In this document: piece after piece, positions 44,790 through 55,675 of the stretch
How positions within the stretch are numbered: position 1 is the stretch's first letter
How the letters are laid out: the number at the start of each line of letters is the position of its first letter
Assembly: GCF_012489685.1 (NCBI RefSeq)
Contig: NC_080044.1
Coordinates: 26,206,369 to 26,270,368 of the forward strand
Direction of reading: 5' to 3'
DNA: 64,000 nucleotides
DNA from: Lotus japonicus
Lineage: Eukaryota; Streptophyta; Magnoliopsida; Fabales; Fabaceae
The notes under the pieces: generated by a model
Seen by the model: the letters and a program-made list of their open reading frames with translations, nothing else
Told to the model about the DNA's origin: nothing
Databases searched by the model: none
Translations under genes and position numbers: made by a program

Positions 44790-46003
44790 TGTAAGATCAA
44801 GTTTTGATCTAGTAGTACAACTCTATGTTTTGATGATTACAAGTTAACCTTTTGATATGAACAATTGTGGTACTCTAACGTGTTTTTCTGAGTGTGCTAT
44901 TTGCAGGTTCTGACCTCAACTCAATCTCACACTAATCAGAAGCACTGTGTATAAAGAGTGACCCAAGCAACGCTTTCGCATTCACCATGTTCAGGATGAA
45001 CAGTGGAAAAGCTTCAGAAGTTCTGAAGCTATACAAACTCTGATGTGGACTCAGTCGCTAGAAGCTCTGAAGATCCAGAAGTTCTGATAACCAAGAAACA
45101 CTGAAGGTTCAGATGTTCTGATGGTGTAGAAGACTCTGAAGATCCAGAAGCTGAATAGTGGAAACTCTGAAGTCCAGAAGCAAGAAACTCTGAAGGCCAT
45201 GTTCTTCCCTCTGAGTTCAGAATCAGAAGATACAATGGTCAGAGGATCTGTGCTTTCGCTCTGACTCTGATCAACCGGCTTCACAAGTTCCAATACGAAG
45301 CATTCCTCTGATCAGAAGTCTCCTAGGTTTAAAGGTCGCGTCGCTATCCAAGTACAAAAGCAACTGTACCTTCCTGACGACCTACCTAACGTTCTCAGCC
45401 ACAGCAGAAGCTGGATTTTCCAGAACTGCCCTCCAACGGTAGCATTTCCCATGCATCGCTCAACCCTAATCCTTGGAGTATATAAAGAGGCTGAAGACTG
45501 AAAGAAACGGCTAGAAGCAAGAAGCATTCACATACGCAAGACATATTCGAAAATCTTCTAAGTTTTCTTTCATCTGAAATTCATTGAGTTTACTATTAGC
45601 TTTTTAGAAGCAAATCTCTTGTAAACGATTCTTTGATAAACAGTTTGTTTAGTTCCTTTAGGAGATCAAGGTTGATCGGATCCTAGAGAAGACTAAGAGA
45701 GTGAATCTTAGTGTGAGCTAAGTCAGTGTAATTGTTAGTCACTTGTAGGTTTCAAGTGCAGTTGTAACTCTTACCTGATTAGTGGATTGCCTTCATTCTA
45801 AGAAGGAAGAAATCACCTTAACGGGTGGACTGGAGTAGCTTGAGTGATTTATCAAGTGAACCAGGATAAAATCCTTGTGTGCTTTTCTATCTCTTATCTT
45901 TAGCACTTAAGTTCTCGAAAGATTTGTCAAAATCTTTAAGGTGGAAGTTTTATACTGAAAACGTTATTCAAACCCCCCCTTTCTACCGTTTTTCATACCT
46001 TCA
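44790..46003 (+). repeat. Sir-3 5' LTR (1214 bp)
   Basis: TGTAAGATC...CCTTCA; TATATAAAG at 45479-45487. A near-perfect palindrome with 10-base arms, AGCTTCAGAA/TTCTGAAGCT around one G, lies at 45010-45030. Confidence 0.96.
45479..45487 (+). promoter_or_regulatory. TATA box of Sir-3 LTR
   Basis: TATATAAAG; a start near 45512 is expected. Present in the 3' LTR at 56365-56373. Confidence 0.7.
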
Positions 46004-46005
46004 AT

Positions 46006-46017
46006 TGGTATCAGAGC
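46006..46017 (+). other. Primer-binding site, tRNA-iMet type (Sir-3)
   Basis: TGGTATCAGAGC two bases after the LTR. Confidence 0.96.
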
Positions 46018-46075
46018 GCAAGTTCTGATTACCACACCTAACAATGTTCAGTGATCCGGGCCGGTGTGAAAAACA

Positions 46076-47986
46076 ATGGCTGCCACCACCAGTGAAACTC
46101 AAAGAGATGGTTACAATGCAAAGCCTCCTATGTTCGACGGTCAAAGGTTCGAATATTGGAAAGATAGACTGGAAAGTTTCTTTCTGGGTTTCGATGCAGA
46201 TCTCTGGGATATTATTGTGGATGGCTACGAGCGTCCAGTTGATGCAGATGGCAAGAAGATCCCAAGGTCAGAGATGACTGCAAATCAAAAGAAGCTGTAC
46301 TCACAACATCACAAAGCAAGAGCAATTCTTCTAAGTGCTATTTCCTATGAAGAGTACCAGAAGATTACAGATCGTGAGTTTGCAAAAGGCATTTTCGAAT
46401 CTCTGAAGATGTCTCATGAAGGAAACAAGAAAGTCAAAGAATCAAAGGCATTGTCTTTGATCCAAAAGTATGAATCCTTCATCATGGAGCCAAATGAGTC
46501 CATTGAAGAAATGTTCTCCAGATTTCAGTTGCTTGTAGCTGGCATACGACCTCTCAACAAGAGCTACACAACAAAAGATCATGTCATAAGGGTCATCAGG
46601 TGCCTTCCTGAAAGTTGGATGCCTTTGGTGACTTCAATAGAGCTCACGAGAGACGTTGAGAATATGAGTTTAGAAGAACTCATCAGCATTTTGAAATGCC
46701 ATGAGCTGAAGCGCTCAGAGATGCAAGATCTGAGGAAAAAGTCCATAGCCTTGAAATCCAAATCTGAAAAGGCTAAGGTTGAGAAGTCAAAGGCTCTTCA
46801 AGCTGAAGAAGAGGAATCTGAAGAAGCATCAGAAGATTCTGATGAAGATGAGCTGACTCTGATCTCCAAGAGACTCAACCGCATCTGGAAGCACAGGCAG
46901 AGCAAGTTCAAAGGCTCTGGAAAGGCAAAAGGAAAGTATGAGTCCTCAGGCCAGAAGAAGTCTTCAATCAAGGAAGTCACATGTTTTGAGTGCAAAGAAT
47001 CTGGGCACTACAAAAGTGATTGTCCAAAGTTGAAGAAAGACAAGAAGCCAAAGAAGCACTTCAAGACGAAGAAGAGTCTGATGGTGACATTTGATGAATC
47101 AGAGTCAGAGGATGTTGACTCTGATGGTGAAGTCCAAGGACTCATGGCAATTGTCAAAGACAAGGAAGCAGAGTCAAAGGAAGCTGTTGACTCTGACTCA
47201 GAATCAGAAGGAGATCCTAACTCAGACGATGAAAACGAGGTATTCGCTTCTTTCTCTACCTCTGAACTGAAACATGCATTGTCTGATATTATGGATAAGT
47301 ATAACTCCTTATTGTCTAAGCATAAGAAGCTGAAAAAGAACTTATCTGCTGTGTCCAAGACTCCTTCTGAACATGAGAAAATTATTTCTGATCTGAAAAA
47401 TGATAATCATGCTTTGATCAATTCTAACTCTGTGCTTAAGAACCAGATTGCTAAGTTAGAAGAAATTGTTGCCTGTGATGCCTCTGATTGTAGAAATGAA
47501 TCTAAGTATGAAAAGTCTTTTCAAAGATTCCTAGCTAAAAGCGTGGATAGAAGATTAATGGCTTCAATGATCTATGGCGTAAGCAGAAATGGAATGCATG
47601 GCATTGGCTATTCTAAACCAATTAGAAATGAGCCCTCTGTGTCTAAAGCTAAATCCTTGTATGAATGCTTTGTTCCCTCTGGTACCATATTGCCTGATCC
47701 TTTACCTGCTAAAGTTGCTAAACACCCTCTTAAAAAGGGATCTTTCTCTATGACTAAATATCATGCAAATATTCCTTTAAAATATCATGTTGAGACACCC
47801 AAGGTGATCAGAACCTCTGGGGTAACTAACAAGAGAGGACCAAGAAAGTGGGTACCTAAGGACAAGATTATCTATGTTGCAGATATCCTTGATAGCTCCA
47901 CTGAAACACCAATCATGGTATCTGGACAGTGGATGCTCGCGTCACATGACGGGAGAAAGGCGTATGTTCCGAGAGCTAAAACTTAA
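46076..47986 (+). CDS. gag: Sir-3 gag (636 aa)
   Basis: ATG 46076 in good context. Copia gag signature [14 protein letters not shown] (about residues 26-39), a CCHC knuckle C303-C316, an acidic Ser/Asp/Glu region (about 350-400), coiled-coil-like Lys-rich helix (about 405-470) and C-terminus VPRAKT. Forms the virus-like particle and packages RNA. The last part overlaps pol in the +1 phase (pol frame free of stops from 47826). An overlapping 77-codon frame in another phase starts at ATG 46044, 32 nt before the gag ATG, as in Sir-1. Confidence 0.95.
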   Translation: MAATTSETQRDGYNAKPPMFDGQRFEYWKDRLESFFLGFDADLWDIIVDGYERPVDADGKKIPRSEMTANQKKLYSQHHKARAILLSAISYEEYQKITDREFAKGIFESLKMSHEGNKKVKESKALSLIQKYESFIMEPNESIEEMFSRFQLLVAGIRPLNKSYTTKDHVIRVIRCLPESWMPLVTSIELTRDVENMSLEELISILKCHELKRSEMQDLRKKSIALKSKSEKAKVEKSKALQAEEEESEEASEDSDEDELTLISKRLNRIWKHRQSKFKGSGKAKGKYESSGQKKSSIKEVTCFECKESGHYKSDCPKLKKDKKPKKHFKTKKSLMVTFDESESEDVDSDGEVQGLMAIVKDKEAESKEAVDSDSESEGDPNSDDENEVFASFSTSELKHALSDIMDKYNSLLSKHKKLKKNLSAVSKTPSEHEKIISDLKNDNHALINSNSVLKNQIAKLEEIVACDASDCRNESKYEKSFQRFLAKSVDRRLMASMIYGVSRNGMHGIGYSKPIRNEPSVSKAKSLYECFVPSGTILPDPLPAKVAKHPLKKGSFSMTKYHANIPLKYHVETPKVIRTSGVTNKRGPRKWVPKDKIIYVADILDSSTETPIMVSGQWMLASHDGRKAYVPRAKT

Positions 47987-50978
47987 GCCTGGAGGCGAAG
48001 TTGCCTTTGGAGGAAATGAAAAGGGTAAAATTGTTGGTACTGGTACTATTTGTGTAGATAGTAGTCCATGCATTGATAATGTGTTATTGGTAGACGGCTT
48101 AACACATAACTTATTGTCTATAAGTCAATTAGCTGACAAGGGTTATGATGTTATATTCAATCAAAAGTCCTGCCGGGCTGTAAGTCAGATCGATGGCTCT
48201 GTTCTGTTTAACAGCAAGAGGAAGAACAACATTTATAAGATCAGATTATCTGAGTTGGAGGCTCAGAATGTGAAGTGCCTTCTGTCTGTTAATGAAGAGC
48301 AGTGGGTATGGCATAGACGGTTAGGGCATGCCAGTATGAGAAAGATTTCTCAGCTGAGCAAGCTAAACCTTGTCAGGGGCTTACCCAATCTGAAGTTCGC
48401 TTCAGACGCTCTTTGTGAAGCATGTCAGAAAGGCAAATTCACAAAAGTCCCTTTCAAGGCAAAGAATGTTGTCTCAACCTCAAGGCCGTTGGAACTTCTG
48501 CATATCGACCTTTTTGGACCAGTGAAAACTGAGTCTATAGGTGGCAAGAGATATGGGATGGTTATCGTTGATGACTATAGCCGCTGGACATGGGTAAAGT
48601 TTCTAACCCGCAAGGATGAGTCTCATGCTGTGTTCTCTACCTTTATTGCTCAAGTGCAAAATGAGAAGGCTTGTAGGATTGTGCGTGTCAGAAGTGACCA
48701 TGGTGGAGAGTTTGAGAATGATAAGTTTGAGAGTCTGTTTGATTCCTATGGAATTGCACATGATTTCTCTTGTCCCAGAACTCCTCAACAAAATGGTGTT
48801 GTTGAGAGGAAGAACAGAACTCTTCAGGAGATGGCTAGAACCATGCTCCAAGAAACTGGCATGGCTAAGCACTTTTGGGCAGAGGCAGTAAATACAGCAT
48901 GTTACATTCAGAACAAAATCTCTGTGAGACCAATTCTGAATAAGACTCCTTATGAATTGTGGAAGAACATAAAACCCAACATTTCTTATTTTCATCCTTT
49001 TGGCTGTGTTTGTTATGTTCTCAATACTAAGGATAGATTGCATAAATTTGATGCTAAGTCTTCTAAGTGTCTATTACTCGGTTACTCTGAGAGATCTAAA
49101 GGTTTTAGATTTTATAATACTGATGCTAAGACTATTGAAGAATCTATTCATGTTAGATTTGACGATAAGCTTGACTCTGACCAGTCAAAGCTAGTTGAAA
49201 AGTTTGCAGATTTAAGCATTAATGTTTCTGACAAAGGCAAAGCTCCAGAGGAAGATGAGCCAGAGGAAGATGAACCAGAGGAAGAAGCTGGTCCCTCTAA
49301 CTCACAAACTCTGAAGAAGAGCAGAATCACTGCAGCTCACCCTAAGGAATTGATTCTGGGCAACAAAGACGAACCAGTCAGAACCAGATCTGCCTTCAGA
49401 CCCTCTGAAGAGACCTTGCTCAGTCTGAAAGGATTGGTGTCCTTAATTGAACCCAAGTCCATAGATGAAGCTCTTCAGGACAAGGATTGGATTCTGGCCA
49501 TGGAAGAAGAACTGAATCAATTTTCCAAGAACGATGTTTGGAGCTTAGTGAAGAAGCCTGAGAGTGTCCATATTATTGGAACGAAGTGGGTATTCAGAAA
49601 CAAGCTGAATGAGAAAGGAGATGTAGTCAGAAACAAGGCAAGGCTAGTTGCTCAAGGCTACAGCCAGCAGGAAGGAATAGACTACACTGAAACATTTGCT
49701 CCAGTAGCAAGACTGGAGGCAATCAGACTGTTGATCTCTTTCTCAGTAAATCACAACATAGTTCTACATCAGATGGACGTAAAGAGTGCCTTCCTAAATG
49801 GTTATATCTCAGAGGAAGTCTATGTTCATCAACCCCCAGGTTTTGAAGATGAGAAGAAACCAGACCATGTGTTCAAATTGAAGAAATCACTTTACGGTCT
49901 GAAGCAAGCTCCCAGAGCATGGTATGAGAGACTTAGCTCATTCCTTCTGGAGAATGAGTTTGTAAGGGGTAAAGTAGATACAACTCTTTTTTGCAAGACT
50001 TATAAAGATGATATCTTAATTGTGCAAATTTATGTTGATGATATTATATTTGGTTCTGCTAATCAATCTCTATGCAAAGAATTTTCTGAGATGATGCAGG
50101 CTGAATTTGAGATGAGTATGATGGGAGAATTAAAGTACTTTCTGGGAATACAAGTTGATCAAACACCAGAAGGAACATATATCCATCAGAGCAAGTACAC
50201 TAAAGAACTTCTGAAGAAGTTCAATATGCTGGAATCTACAGTGGCCAAGACTCCAATGCATCCTACATGCATTTTGGAGAAAGAAGATAAAAGTGGTAAA
50301 GTATGTCAGAAGCTCTATCGTGGCATGATAGGTTCACTTCTATACTTAACTGCATCTAGGCCAGACATATTATTTAGTGTTCACTTATGTGCTCGTTTCC
50401 AATCAGATCCAAGGGAAACCCACTTAACTGCTGTTAAGAGGATCCTAAGGTATCTGAAAGGCACCACTAACCTTGGCTTGATGTATAAGAAAACATCAGA
50501 GTATAAGCTTTCAGGTTACTGTGATGCTGATTATGCTGGAGATAAAACAGAGAGAAAAAGTACTTCTGGAAATTGTCAATTTCTGGGAAGCAATCTAGTC
50601 TCATGGGCAAGCAAGAGGCAATCAACCATTGCACTATCAACTGCAGAGGCAGAATATATCTCAGCAGCAATATGCAGCACTCAGATGCTCTGGATGAAAC
50701 ATCAGCTGGAGGATTATCAGATCCTTGAGAGCAATATCCCAATCTATTGTGATAACACTGCTGCAATCTCATTGAGTAAGAACCCTATCTTGCATTCAAG
50801 GGCAAAGCACATTGAGGTAAAGTATCACTTTATTAGAGATTATGTACAGAAGGGCGTACTTCTTCTGAAGTTTGTTGATACTGACCATCAATGGGCAGAT
50901 ATCTTTACAAAGCCCTTAGCTGAGGATAGATTTAATTTTATTCTGAAAAATCTAAACATGGACTTTTGTCCAGAGTGA
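47874..50978 (+). CDS. pol: Sir-3 pol: protease, integrase, RT, RNase H (1034 aa from first ATG in frame)
   Basis: In the +1 phase relative to gag, overlapping by up to 161 nt, so expression as Gag-Pol needs a +1 (or -2) shift or another route; the stop-free region 47826-47924 ahead of the protease is where it would have to occur. Residues counted from 47874: protease D18-S19-G20; H-H-C-C module from H147; integrase triad D212, D275, E311 (35 residues between the last two); RT motif [10 protein letters not shown] and Y720-V-D-D723; RNase H with D884 in CDADYAGD. All catalytic residues are present. Ends at TGA 50978. Confidence 0.95.
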   Translation: MLQISLIAPLKHQSWYLDSGCSRHMTGERRMFRELKLKPGGEVAFGGNEKGKIVGTGTICVDSSPCIDNVLLVDGLTHNLLSISQLADKGYDVIFNQKSCRAVSQIDGSVLFNSKRKNNIYKIRLSELEAQNVKCLLSVNEEQWVWHRRLGHASMRKISQLSKLNLVRGLPNLKFASDALCEACQKGKFTKVPFKAKNVVSTSRPLELLHIDLFGPVKTESIGGKRYGMVIVDDYSRWTWVKFLTRKDESHAVFSTFIAQVQNEKACRIVRVRSDHGGEFENDKFESLFDSYGIAHDFSCPRTPQQNGVVERKNRTLQEMARTMLQETGMAKHFWAEAVNTACYIQNKISVRPILNKTPYELWKNIKPNISYFHPFGCVCYVLNTKDRLHKFDAKSSKCLLLGYSERSKGFRFYNTDAKTIEESIHVRFDDKLDSDQSKLVEKFADLSINVSDKGKAPEEDEPEEDEPEEEAGPSNSQTLKKSRITAAHPKELILGNKDEPVRTRSAFRPSEETLLSLKGLVSLIEPKSIDEALQDKDWILAMEEELNQFSKNDVWSLVKKPESVHIIGTKWVFRNKLNEKGDVVRNKARLVAQGYSQQEGIDYTETFAPVARLEAIRLLISFSVNHNIVLHQMDVKSAFLNGYISEEVYVHQPPGFEDEKKPDHVFKLKKSLYGLKQAPRAWYERLSSFLLENEFVRGKVDTTLFCKTYKDDILIVQIYVDDIIFGSANQSLCKEFSEMMQAEFEMSMMGELKYFLGIQVDQTPEGTYIHQSKYTKELLKKFNMLESTVAKTPMHPTCILEKEDKSGKVCQKLYRGMIGSLLYLTASRPDILFSVHLCARFQSDPRETHLTAVKRILRYLKGTTNLGLMYKKTSEYKLSGYCDADYAGDKTERKSTSGNCQFLGSNLVSWASKRQSTIALSTAEAEYISAAICSTQMLWMKHQLEDYQILESNIPIYCDNTAAISLSKNPILHSRAKHIEVKYHFIRDYVQKGVLLLKFVDTDHQWADIFTKPLAEDRFNFILKNLNMDFCPE

Positions 50979-51223
50979 AGATGGATCAGAACCTCTGACT
51001 ATGATACTTCTTGATCAGAAGATGTCTAGTCCAGAAGGTAACTCAATCAGAGTGTGTGTGCCCACTGGTACTGACTCTGAAGCTGAGACAACAACGCGTG
51101 TGTCAGTTTTTCTGATGCATTGTTCCTTGTGCCCGTGTGACAGTCTGTTATGATTGCGTGTAGATGTGCTTCTCTCCTGTGTGTGATTGTGTATTTTACT
51201 GTTACTATCTATCTTTAATTTTC

Positions 51224-51290
51224 AACCGTTGATCTTAAAGTGCTTTTTGAATCAACAACGGATATTTGATAAAACCCACTATACACACAC
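51224..51290 (+). promoter_or_regulatory. Conserved module before envelope-like gene (Sir-3)
   Basis: AACCGTTGAT (51224-51233) and ATCAACAACGG (51251-51261) inverted repeat, then CCCACTATACACACAC (51275-51290). A CT-rich leader without ATG in phase leads to ATG 51421. Candidate internal promoter; shared with Sir-1 and Sir-2. Confidence 0.5.
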
Positions 51291-51420
51291 GTTCTCTTTC
51301 ACTTCCGGTTTTTACTCTCGCTCTATCTGCTTTTCAAAACCGCTCTTCTCGATTTCTCTCTCGATCCTTCTTCATCTTCCAACCTTCATCTTCTACCTCA
51401 AACCTTCAACCTCTTCAAAA

Positions 51421-54279
51421 ATGGTGAGACAAACCAGAAGATCTACTGCAGATGCACCTCAGTTCCCTCACATGGTAGTTGGTCTGGCAACGGGTCAAAG
51501 GGGTTCTGAGAATCCAACTCAAGATCAAGTTCAAGCTCAAGAACAGAGTGTTCCAATTGCAGAACGGGGCTGTGCCGTTCACTGTGTATATCCTCCTGAG
51601 GAACTCCAAGTCCTGGCAGAATGGAGATTCAACCTCGACAACTTGGCTACAAATGGGTATGATCTTCGTCCTGAAGTCCAAGCTCAAGGTTGGGGAAATT
51701 ACTTCAACAGACTTCTAGGACCGGTATATGATAAATGGGTCAAGGAATTCTGGAAGCACGCCGACTGCGATGATACTCAGGTGGTATCTCATATTCTTGG
51801 CAGAAAGATCATCATCACGGAGAAGTCCTTCGTGAACTTGCTGGGTGCAGATACTGCTTATGGGTATCGGTTCCAACTCACGGAATCGAAGCTGAAACCC
51901 AGCACCAAGGATACAATCAACCAGGCCCTGTACACCACTTTCAAACCGGGCAAGACGAGTTACAAGGTGATGGATCTTCACCCCAAACTCAGGATCTGGC
52001 ACAAGATCCTGCTTCACTGCATAAACCAGAGACCGAAGGGCAGTTCTCCAGACTACATCAACTTCAACCAGAAGGTGATGTTGTTCTTCATCCAAGATCA
52101 GAAGAAGATCTGCCTTCCCTACTTCCTGTTCTCCTACTTGAAGGAATGCATCCGGAAGTCTCGCACCACTGCCTCCATCAAGTCTGCAATCAAATATATC
52201 CCTTTTGGGAGGCTGCTCTCAGACTTTCTCATTGAAAGCAACCTGGTGCAAGATCTGGTTAATGCTGGATGTGTAGAGGATCTGAGCACAATTGTCAGTG
52301 ATATCTTCACTGCAAACTCTCTGAAGAAGATGGGTTTGGTCCAGAAGAAGATTGCTCCTGCTCATGAAGACACATCTTCTGAGATCAGAGGTAGAAGGAT
52401 GCCTCTGAATGACTACCCTCTGTGGACTCAGGCAGACAATCCTGACGCCATCAGATGCTATGTTGAAGACCTCAGGGCTCAAGGATTCGAAATTGACCTT
52501 GATGATTTCGTCAGCAGACTACCGCCAGCTCCAGAGTTTCCTTCTCCTCCCAAGAAGAAAGCTCAGAGGAAGATGCTACTGGACGAATCTTCTGAGGAAT
52601 CCGATGTCCCTCTGGTCCAAAAGAAGAAGAGAAAGCCTGATGATGGTGATGATAGTGACAATGAGGATGGTCCTCCCAAGAAGAAGAAGAAGAAGGTCAG
52701 AATCGTGGTGAAGCCTACTCGGGTGGAACCAGCTGCTGAAGTGGTCAGAAGGACTGAACCTCCTGCCAGAGTGACTCGATCATCAGCACATTCAAGTAAG
52801 CCTGCACTTGCTTCTGATGATGATTTGAATTTATTTGATGCACTCCCTATTTCTGTCCTGCTCCAACACTCCTCAAATCCCCTCACTCCTATTCCTGAAT
52901 CCCAACCAGCCGCACAAACCACCACTCCACCACATTCCCTAAGATCTTCCTTCTTTCAACCTTCCCCTACTGAAGCACCTCTCTGGAATTTGCTTCAGAA
53001 CCAACCCTCTAGGTCAGATGAACCAACCTCTCTCCTTACCATTCCGTACGACCCATTATCTTCTGAGCCAATCATCCATGAACAACAAGAGCCAAACCAA
53101 ACAGAACCACAACCCAGAACGTCGGATCACTCTGTTCCCAGAGCATCAGAACGTCCTGCTGCCAGAACCACGGATACAGACTCTTCAACAGCCTTTACAC
53201 CTGTATCCTTCCCAACCAATGTTGCTGATTCTTCTCCCTCCAATAACTCTGAATCCATTAGAAAATTCATGGAGGTTAGAAAAGAAAAGGTGTCTACCTT
53301 AGAGGAATATTACCTAACTTGTCCAAGCCCTAGGAGATATCCTGGCCCTAGACCTGAACGTCTAGTAGACCCAGATGAACCTATCTTGGCTAATCCTTTA
53401 CAAGAGGCAGACCCTTTGGCTCAACAAGCTCACCCTGTCCCTGACCAACAAGAGCCTATTCAACCAGAACCTGAACCCGAACATTCAGTGTCTAACCAAT
53501 CCTCGGTTAGATCACCCCATCCTCTGGTTGAAACTTCAGACCCTCACCTTGGAACCTCTGACCCCAATAATCAAATGATTAACATTGGTTCTCCACAAGG
53601 TGCCTCTGAAGCTCATAGCAGCAATCACCCAGCCTCTCCTGAACCCAACCTCTCCATAATTCCCTATACTCACCTCCAACCCACATCTCTCTCTGAGTGC
53701 ATCAATATTTTCTATCATGAAGCCTCTTTGAGGCTCCGCAATGTGCACGGTCAGACTGACCTCAGTGAGAATGCTGAATGTGTGGCTAATGAGTGGAACA
53801 ATCTGGGCACTTGGCTAGTGGCTCAAGTTCCAATTATGATGCAGCTCCTGCATGCAGAGGGAAGTCAGAGCATTGAGGCTGCAAAGCAAAGGTTTGCTCG
53901 AAGGGTGGCTCTTCATGAACAAGAACAGAGAAATAAGCTTCTTGAAGCCATTGAAGAAGCCAAGAGAAAGAAGGCTCAAGCAGAAGAAGCTGCACGTCTA
54001 GCAGCAGCTCAAGCTGAACAAGCCAGACTTGAGGCAGAGCGACTTGAAGCTGAGGCTGAAGCTCTTAGATGCCAAGCACTTGCACCAGTTGTGTTTACTC
54101 CTGCTGCTTCTGCTTCCATTCCAGATCCTCAAGCTGCTCAGAATGTTCCTTCCAGTTCTACTCAGACAAGCTCATCCAGACTCGACATCATGGAACAGCG
54201 TCTTGACATTCATGAATCCATGCTGATTGAGATGAAGCACATGATGATGGAACTTCTGCGACGATCTGACAAACCTTAG
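51421..54279 (+). CDS. Sir-3 envelope-like protein (952 aa)
   Basis: ATG 51421 (A at -3, G at +4) is favoured; the open phase reaches 51187 but without an ATG. Residues about 60-330 form a conserved domain that I recall as the putative plant transposon protein domain of legume repeats. Residues about 400-440 are Lys/Asp-rich with PPKKKKKKVRIV, a strong nuclear-localisation match. A Pro/Ser/Thr-rich low-complexity region follows (about 460-770), then an Ala/Glu/Arg coiled coil (about 835-890) and a short C-terminal helix. No signal peptide or clear membrane span, which argues against a true envelope. Role unknown. Confidence 0.88.
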   Translation: MVRQTRRSTADAPQFPHMVVGLATGQRGSENPTQDQVQAQEQSVPIAERGCAVHCVYPPEELQVLAEWRFNLDNLATNGYDLRPEVQAQGWGNYFNRLLGPVYDKWVKEFWKHADCDDTQVVSHILGRKIIITEKSFVNLLGADTAYGYRFQLTESKLKPSTKDTINQALYTTFKPGKTSYKVMDLHPKLRIWHKILLHCINQRPKGSSPDYINFNQKVMLFFIQDQKKICLPYFLFSYLKECIRKSRTTASIKSAIKYIPFGRLLSDFLIESNLVQDLVNAGCVEDLSTIVSDIFTANSLKKMGLVQKKIAPAHEDTSSEIRGRRMPLNDYPLWTQADNPDAIRCYVEDLRAQGFEIDLDDFVSRLPPAPEFPSPPKKKAQRKMLLDESSEESDVPLVQKKKRKPDDGDDSDNEDGPPKKKKKKVRIVVKPTRVEPAAEVVRRTEPPARVTRSSAHSSKPALASDDDLNLFDALPISVLLQHSSNPLTPIPESQPAAQTTTPPHSLRSSFFQPSPTEAPLWNLLQNQPSRSDEPTSLLTIPYDPLSSEPIIHEQQEPNQTEPQPRTSDHSVPRASERPAARTTDTDSSTAFTPVSFPTNVADSSPSNNSESIRKFMEVRKEKVSTLEEYYLTCPSPRRYPGPRPERLVDPDEPILANPLQEADPLAQQAHPVPDQQEPIQPEPEPEHSVSNQSSVRSPHPLVETSDPHLGTSDPNNQMINIGSPQGASEAHSSNHPASPEPNLSIIPYTHLQPTSLSECINIFYHEASLRLRNVHGQTDLSENAECVANEWNNLGTWLVAQVPIMMQLLHAEGSQSIEAAKQRFARRVALHEQEQRNKLLEAIEEAKRKKAQAEEAARLAAAQAEQARLEAERLEAEAEALRCQALAPVVFTPAASASIPDPQAAQNVPSSSTQTSSSRLDIMEQRLDIHESMLIEMKHMMMELLRRSDKP

Positions 54280-54482
54280 TTTTAGGATCTCTTCATTTTC
54301 TTTCTTTTTATTTAACGTTGTTTTATTTAAACTCTGTTTCTTTTTATTTACTTATTCTATTTTATTCGTTTGTGATTCTATATGCATATCTATATATATC
54401 TTTGTGTCACATATGTTTGCAAAAATCTTTTTTTATTCATCATATTTCTATGTTTACATCATATTTCTTTACATCATAAAAT
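54280..54482. other. A+T-rich spacer between convergent envelope-like and antisense frames
   Basis: T-rich, with TATATATATC near 54390. The corresponding spot in Sir-1 is where Sir-2 inserted. No gene seen. Confidence 0.6.
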
Positions 54483-54923
54483 CTAGAATGGAGGATCCCT
54501 CCTCATTCTTCTGCACTCCTGGCGCTGCTCTGACCTATCTTTCTCCAGACGCTCCAGTACATGCTGGATGTTGCTGAGCCTGTCCTTTAGCTCATCCCTC
54601 TCCAGAATCTCTTCTGCAGTATTGAGCTCCTCTTCCAAACTTTCTTTTTCTTCCAGCAGCTTGAGTTCAAGCCGGCTGAGTTCTTGCACCTCCTCCACGA
54701 AGGCAAGAAATTCCTTCAGGTCTCTCTCCAACTCTGGACGCAGGTCCTCTTCCAGCAGTGTCCGTGTCAGCTCCGCGATGGTAGTTGTACCCTCTGGATG
54801 CCTGATGTTCAGGAACAAGTCCTCTTCAAAGGCCTTCTTCCTCAGCTCTTCTAGTGCTACGATGTATGATGCCATTTTTTTTACTGAAATTGTTCGAGGT
54901 GTGAAGCTTACCTTTCTCTCCAA
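54483..54923 (-). CDS. Sir-3 antisense coiled-coil frame (146 aa; 131 aa from likely start at 54875)
   Basis: Open on the minus strand, converging on the envelope-like gene. Homologous to 38861-39373 in Sir-1 along the full length from MASY. A minus-strand TATA box (54926-54934) would start transcription near 54900, which makes the Met at 54875 the likely start rather than 54923. The product begins with a short mixed segment (LRKKAFEEDLFLNIRHPEG), then a Glu/Leu/Lys/Arg coiled coil (about residues 45-115) and a basic end (RRMRRDPPF). No signal peptide. A transcript would be antisense to the 3' region of the element's RNA. Function unknown. Confidence 0.6.
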   Translation of the reverse strand: MERKVSFTPRTISVKKMASYIVALEELRKKAFEEDLFLNIRHPEGTTTIAELTRTLLEEDLRPELERDLKEFLAFVEEVQELSRLELKLLEEKESLEEELNTAEEILERDELKDRLSNIQHVLERLEKDRSEQRQECRRMRRDPPF

Positions 54924-54925
54924 CG

Positions 54926-54934
54926 CTTTATATA
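54926..54934 (-). promoter_or_regulatory. Minus-strand TATA box of Sir-3 antisense frame
   Basis: TATATAAAG on the minus strand, about 51 bases before the conserved ATG at 54875. Missing in Sir-1, where about 100 bp between the GTGAAGCTT and CTCTTTACTC landmarks are deleted. Confidence 0.55.
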
Positions 54935-55122
54935 GGCTTCACTTTCTCTCTGAAAGTTAATGCTCCTACGGTTTCTCGAGGTTAAGTTCTTGGTAACTGA
55001 CCCTTCTCTTTACTCACTTGACCGGTGGTAAACGTTCTTCTCTTGCATTAACTCTTCCATTTATTTCGCCTAACTCTGATTCTTGCATCATTTTCTTTTT
55101 CTTTAAACTTAGACCTTCTCTA

Positions 55123-55675
55123 AGGGGGAGTACCTTGTACTTCAAGCTAAGTTTTTCACACCCCAAGCTTTTTGCTTATGACAAAAAGGGGGAGTAAACC
55201 CAGTTTTTGATGTGTAAGATGTGTTAGTGTGATTTATTTTTCTTTTGGAGATTTTAAGAGTTCCACCTTCATGACCATAGATGTGTCACTGGGCAAATAC
55301 ACGGAATACATTTCACTTCTTCTGAAGTGATTATAAGTTGACTCTGATACCCAAGACTCTGATACCTTGTCCATGACTCTGATTACTTATGCGCTCTGAT
55401 TACTCGATTTTCATCTATGTCATAAGTTTTTCACTCTGAACTCTTATATTATTTAGCTCAGAATCTAGACTTTACTAACGTTTTCATCAAGTATTAGATT
55501 CAGGGGGAGCTAAGCTCAGAATCAAGCAGTGACTTGAATTCAGAATGAGCAAGATAAACTATTCACATCAGGATAAGTCTTATTCTATATCTCTAAACTC
55601 TGAGTGAATTCAGTTTAATGTTTAAGAATTGTTCATCAAAAATTTTAGTTTTGTCATCATCAAAAAGGGGGAGAT
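55123..55675 (+). other. Repeated polypurine tracts before Sir-3 3' LTR
   Basis: AAGGGGGAG (55123-55131), AAAAAGGGGGAG (55183-55194), CAGGGGGAG (55501-55509) and AAAAAGGGGGAGAT (55662-55675) next to the LTR. The stretch between them has no gene. Confidence 0.88.

Noticed and set aside
45010..45030. Heat-shock element in the Sirevirus LTR
   Set aside because: The palindrome has AGAA and TTCT separated by one base, not the two-base spacing of nGAAnnTTCn, and no proper trimer is seen.
51187..51420. Hydrophobic N-terminal extension of the Sir-3 envelope-like frame as a signal peptide
   Set aside because: No ATG starts it, and in Sir-1 the equivalent hydrophobic run is in another phase. It is a by-product of a CT-rich leader.
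54568..54960. Plus-strand Ser-rich 130-codon frame over the Sir-3 antisense gene
   Set aside because: Poly-Ser composition is the mirror of Glu/Leu codons on the minus strand; not open in Sir-1.
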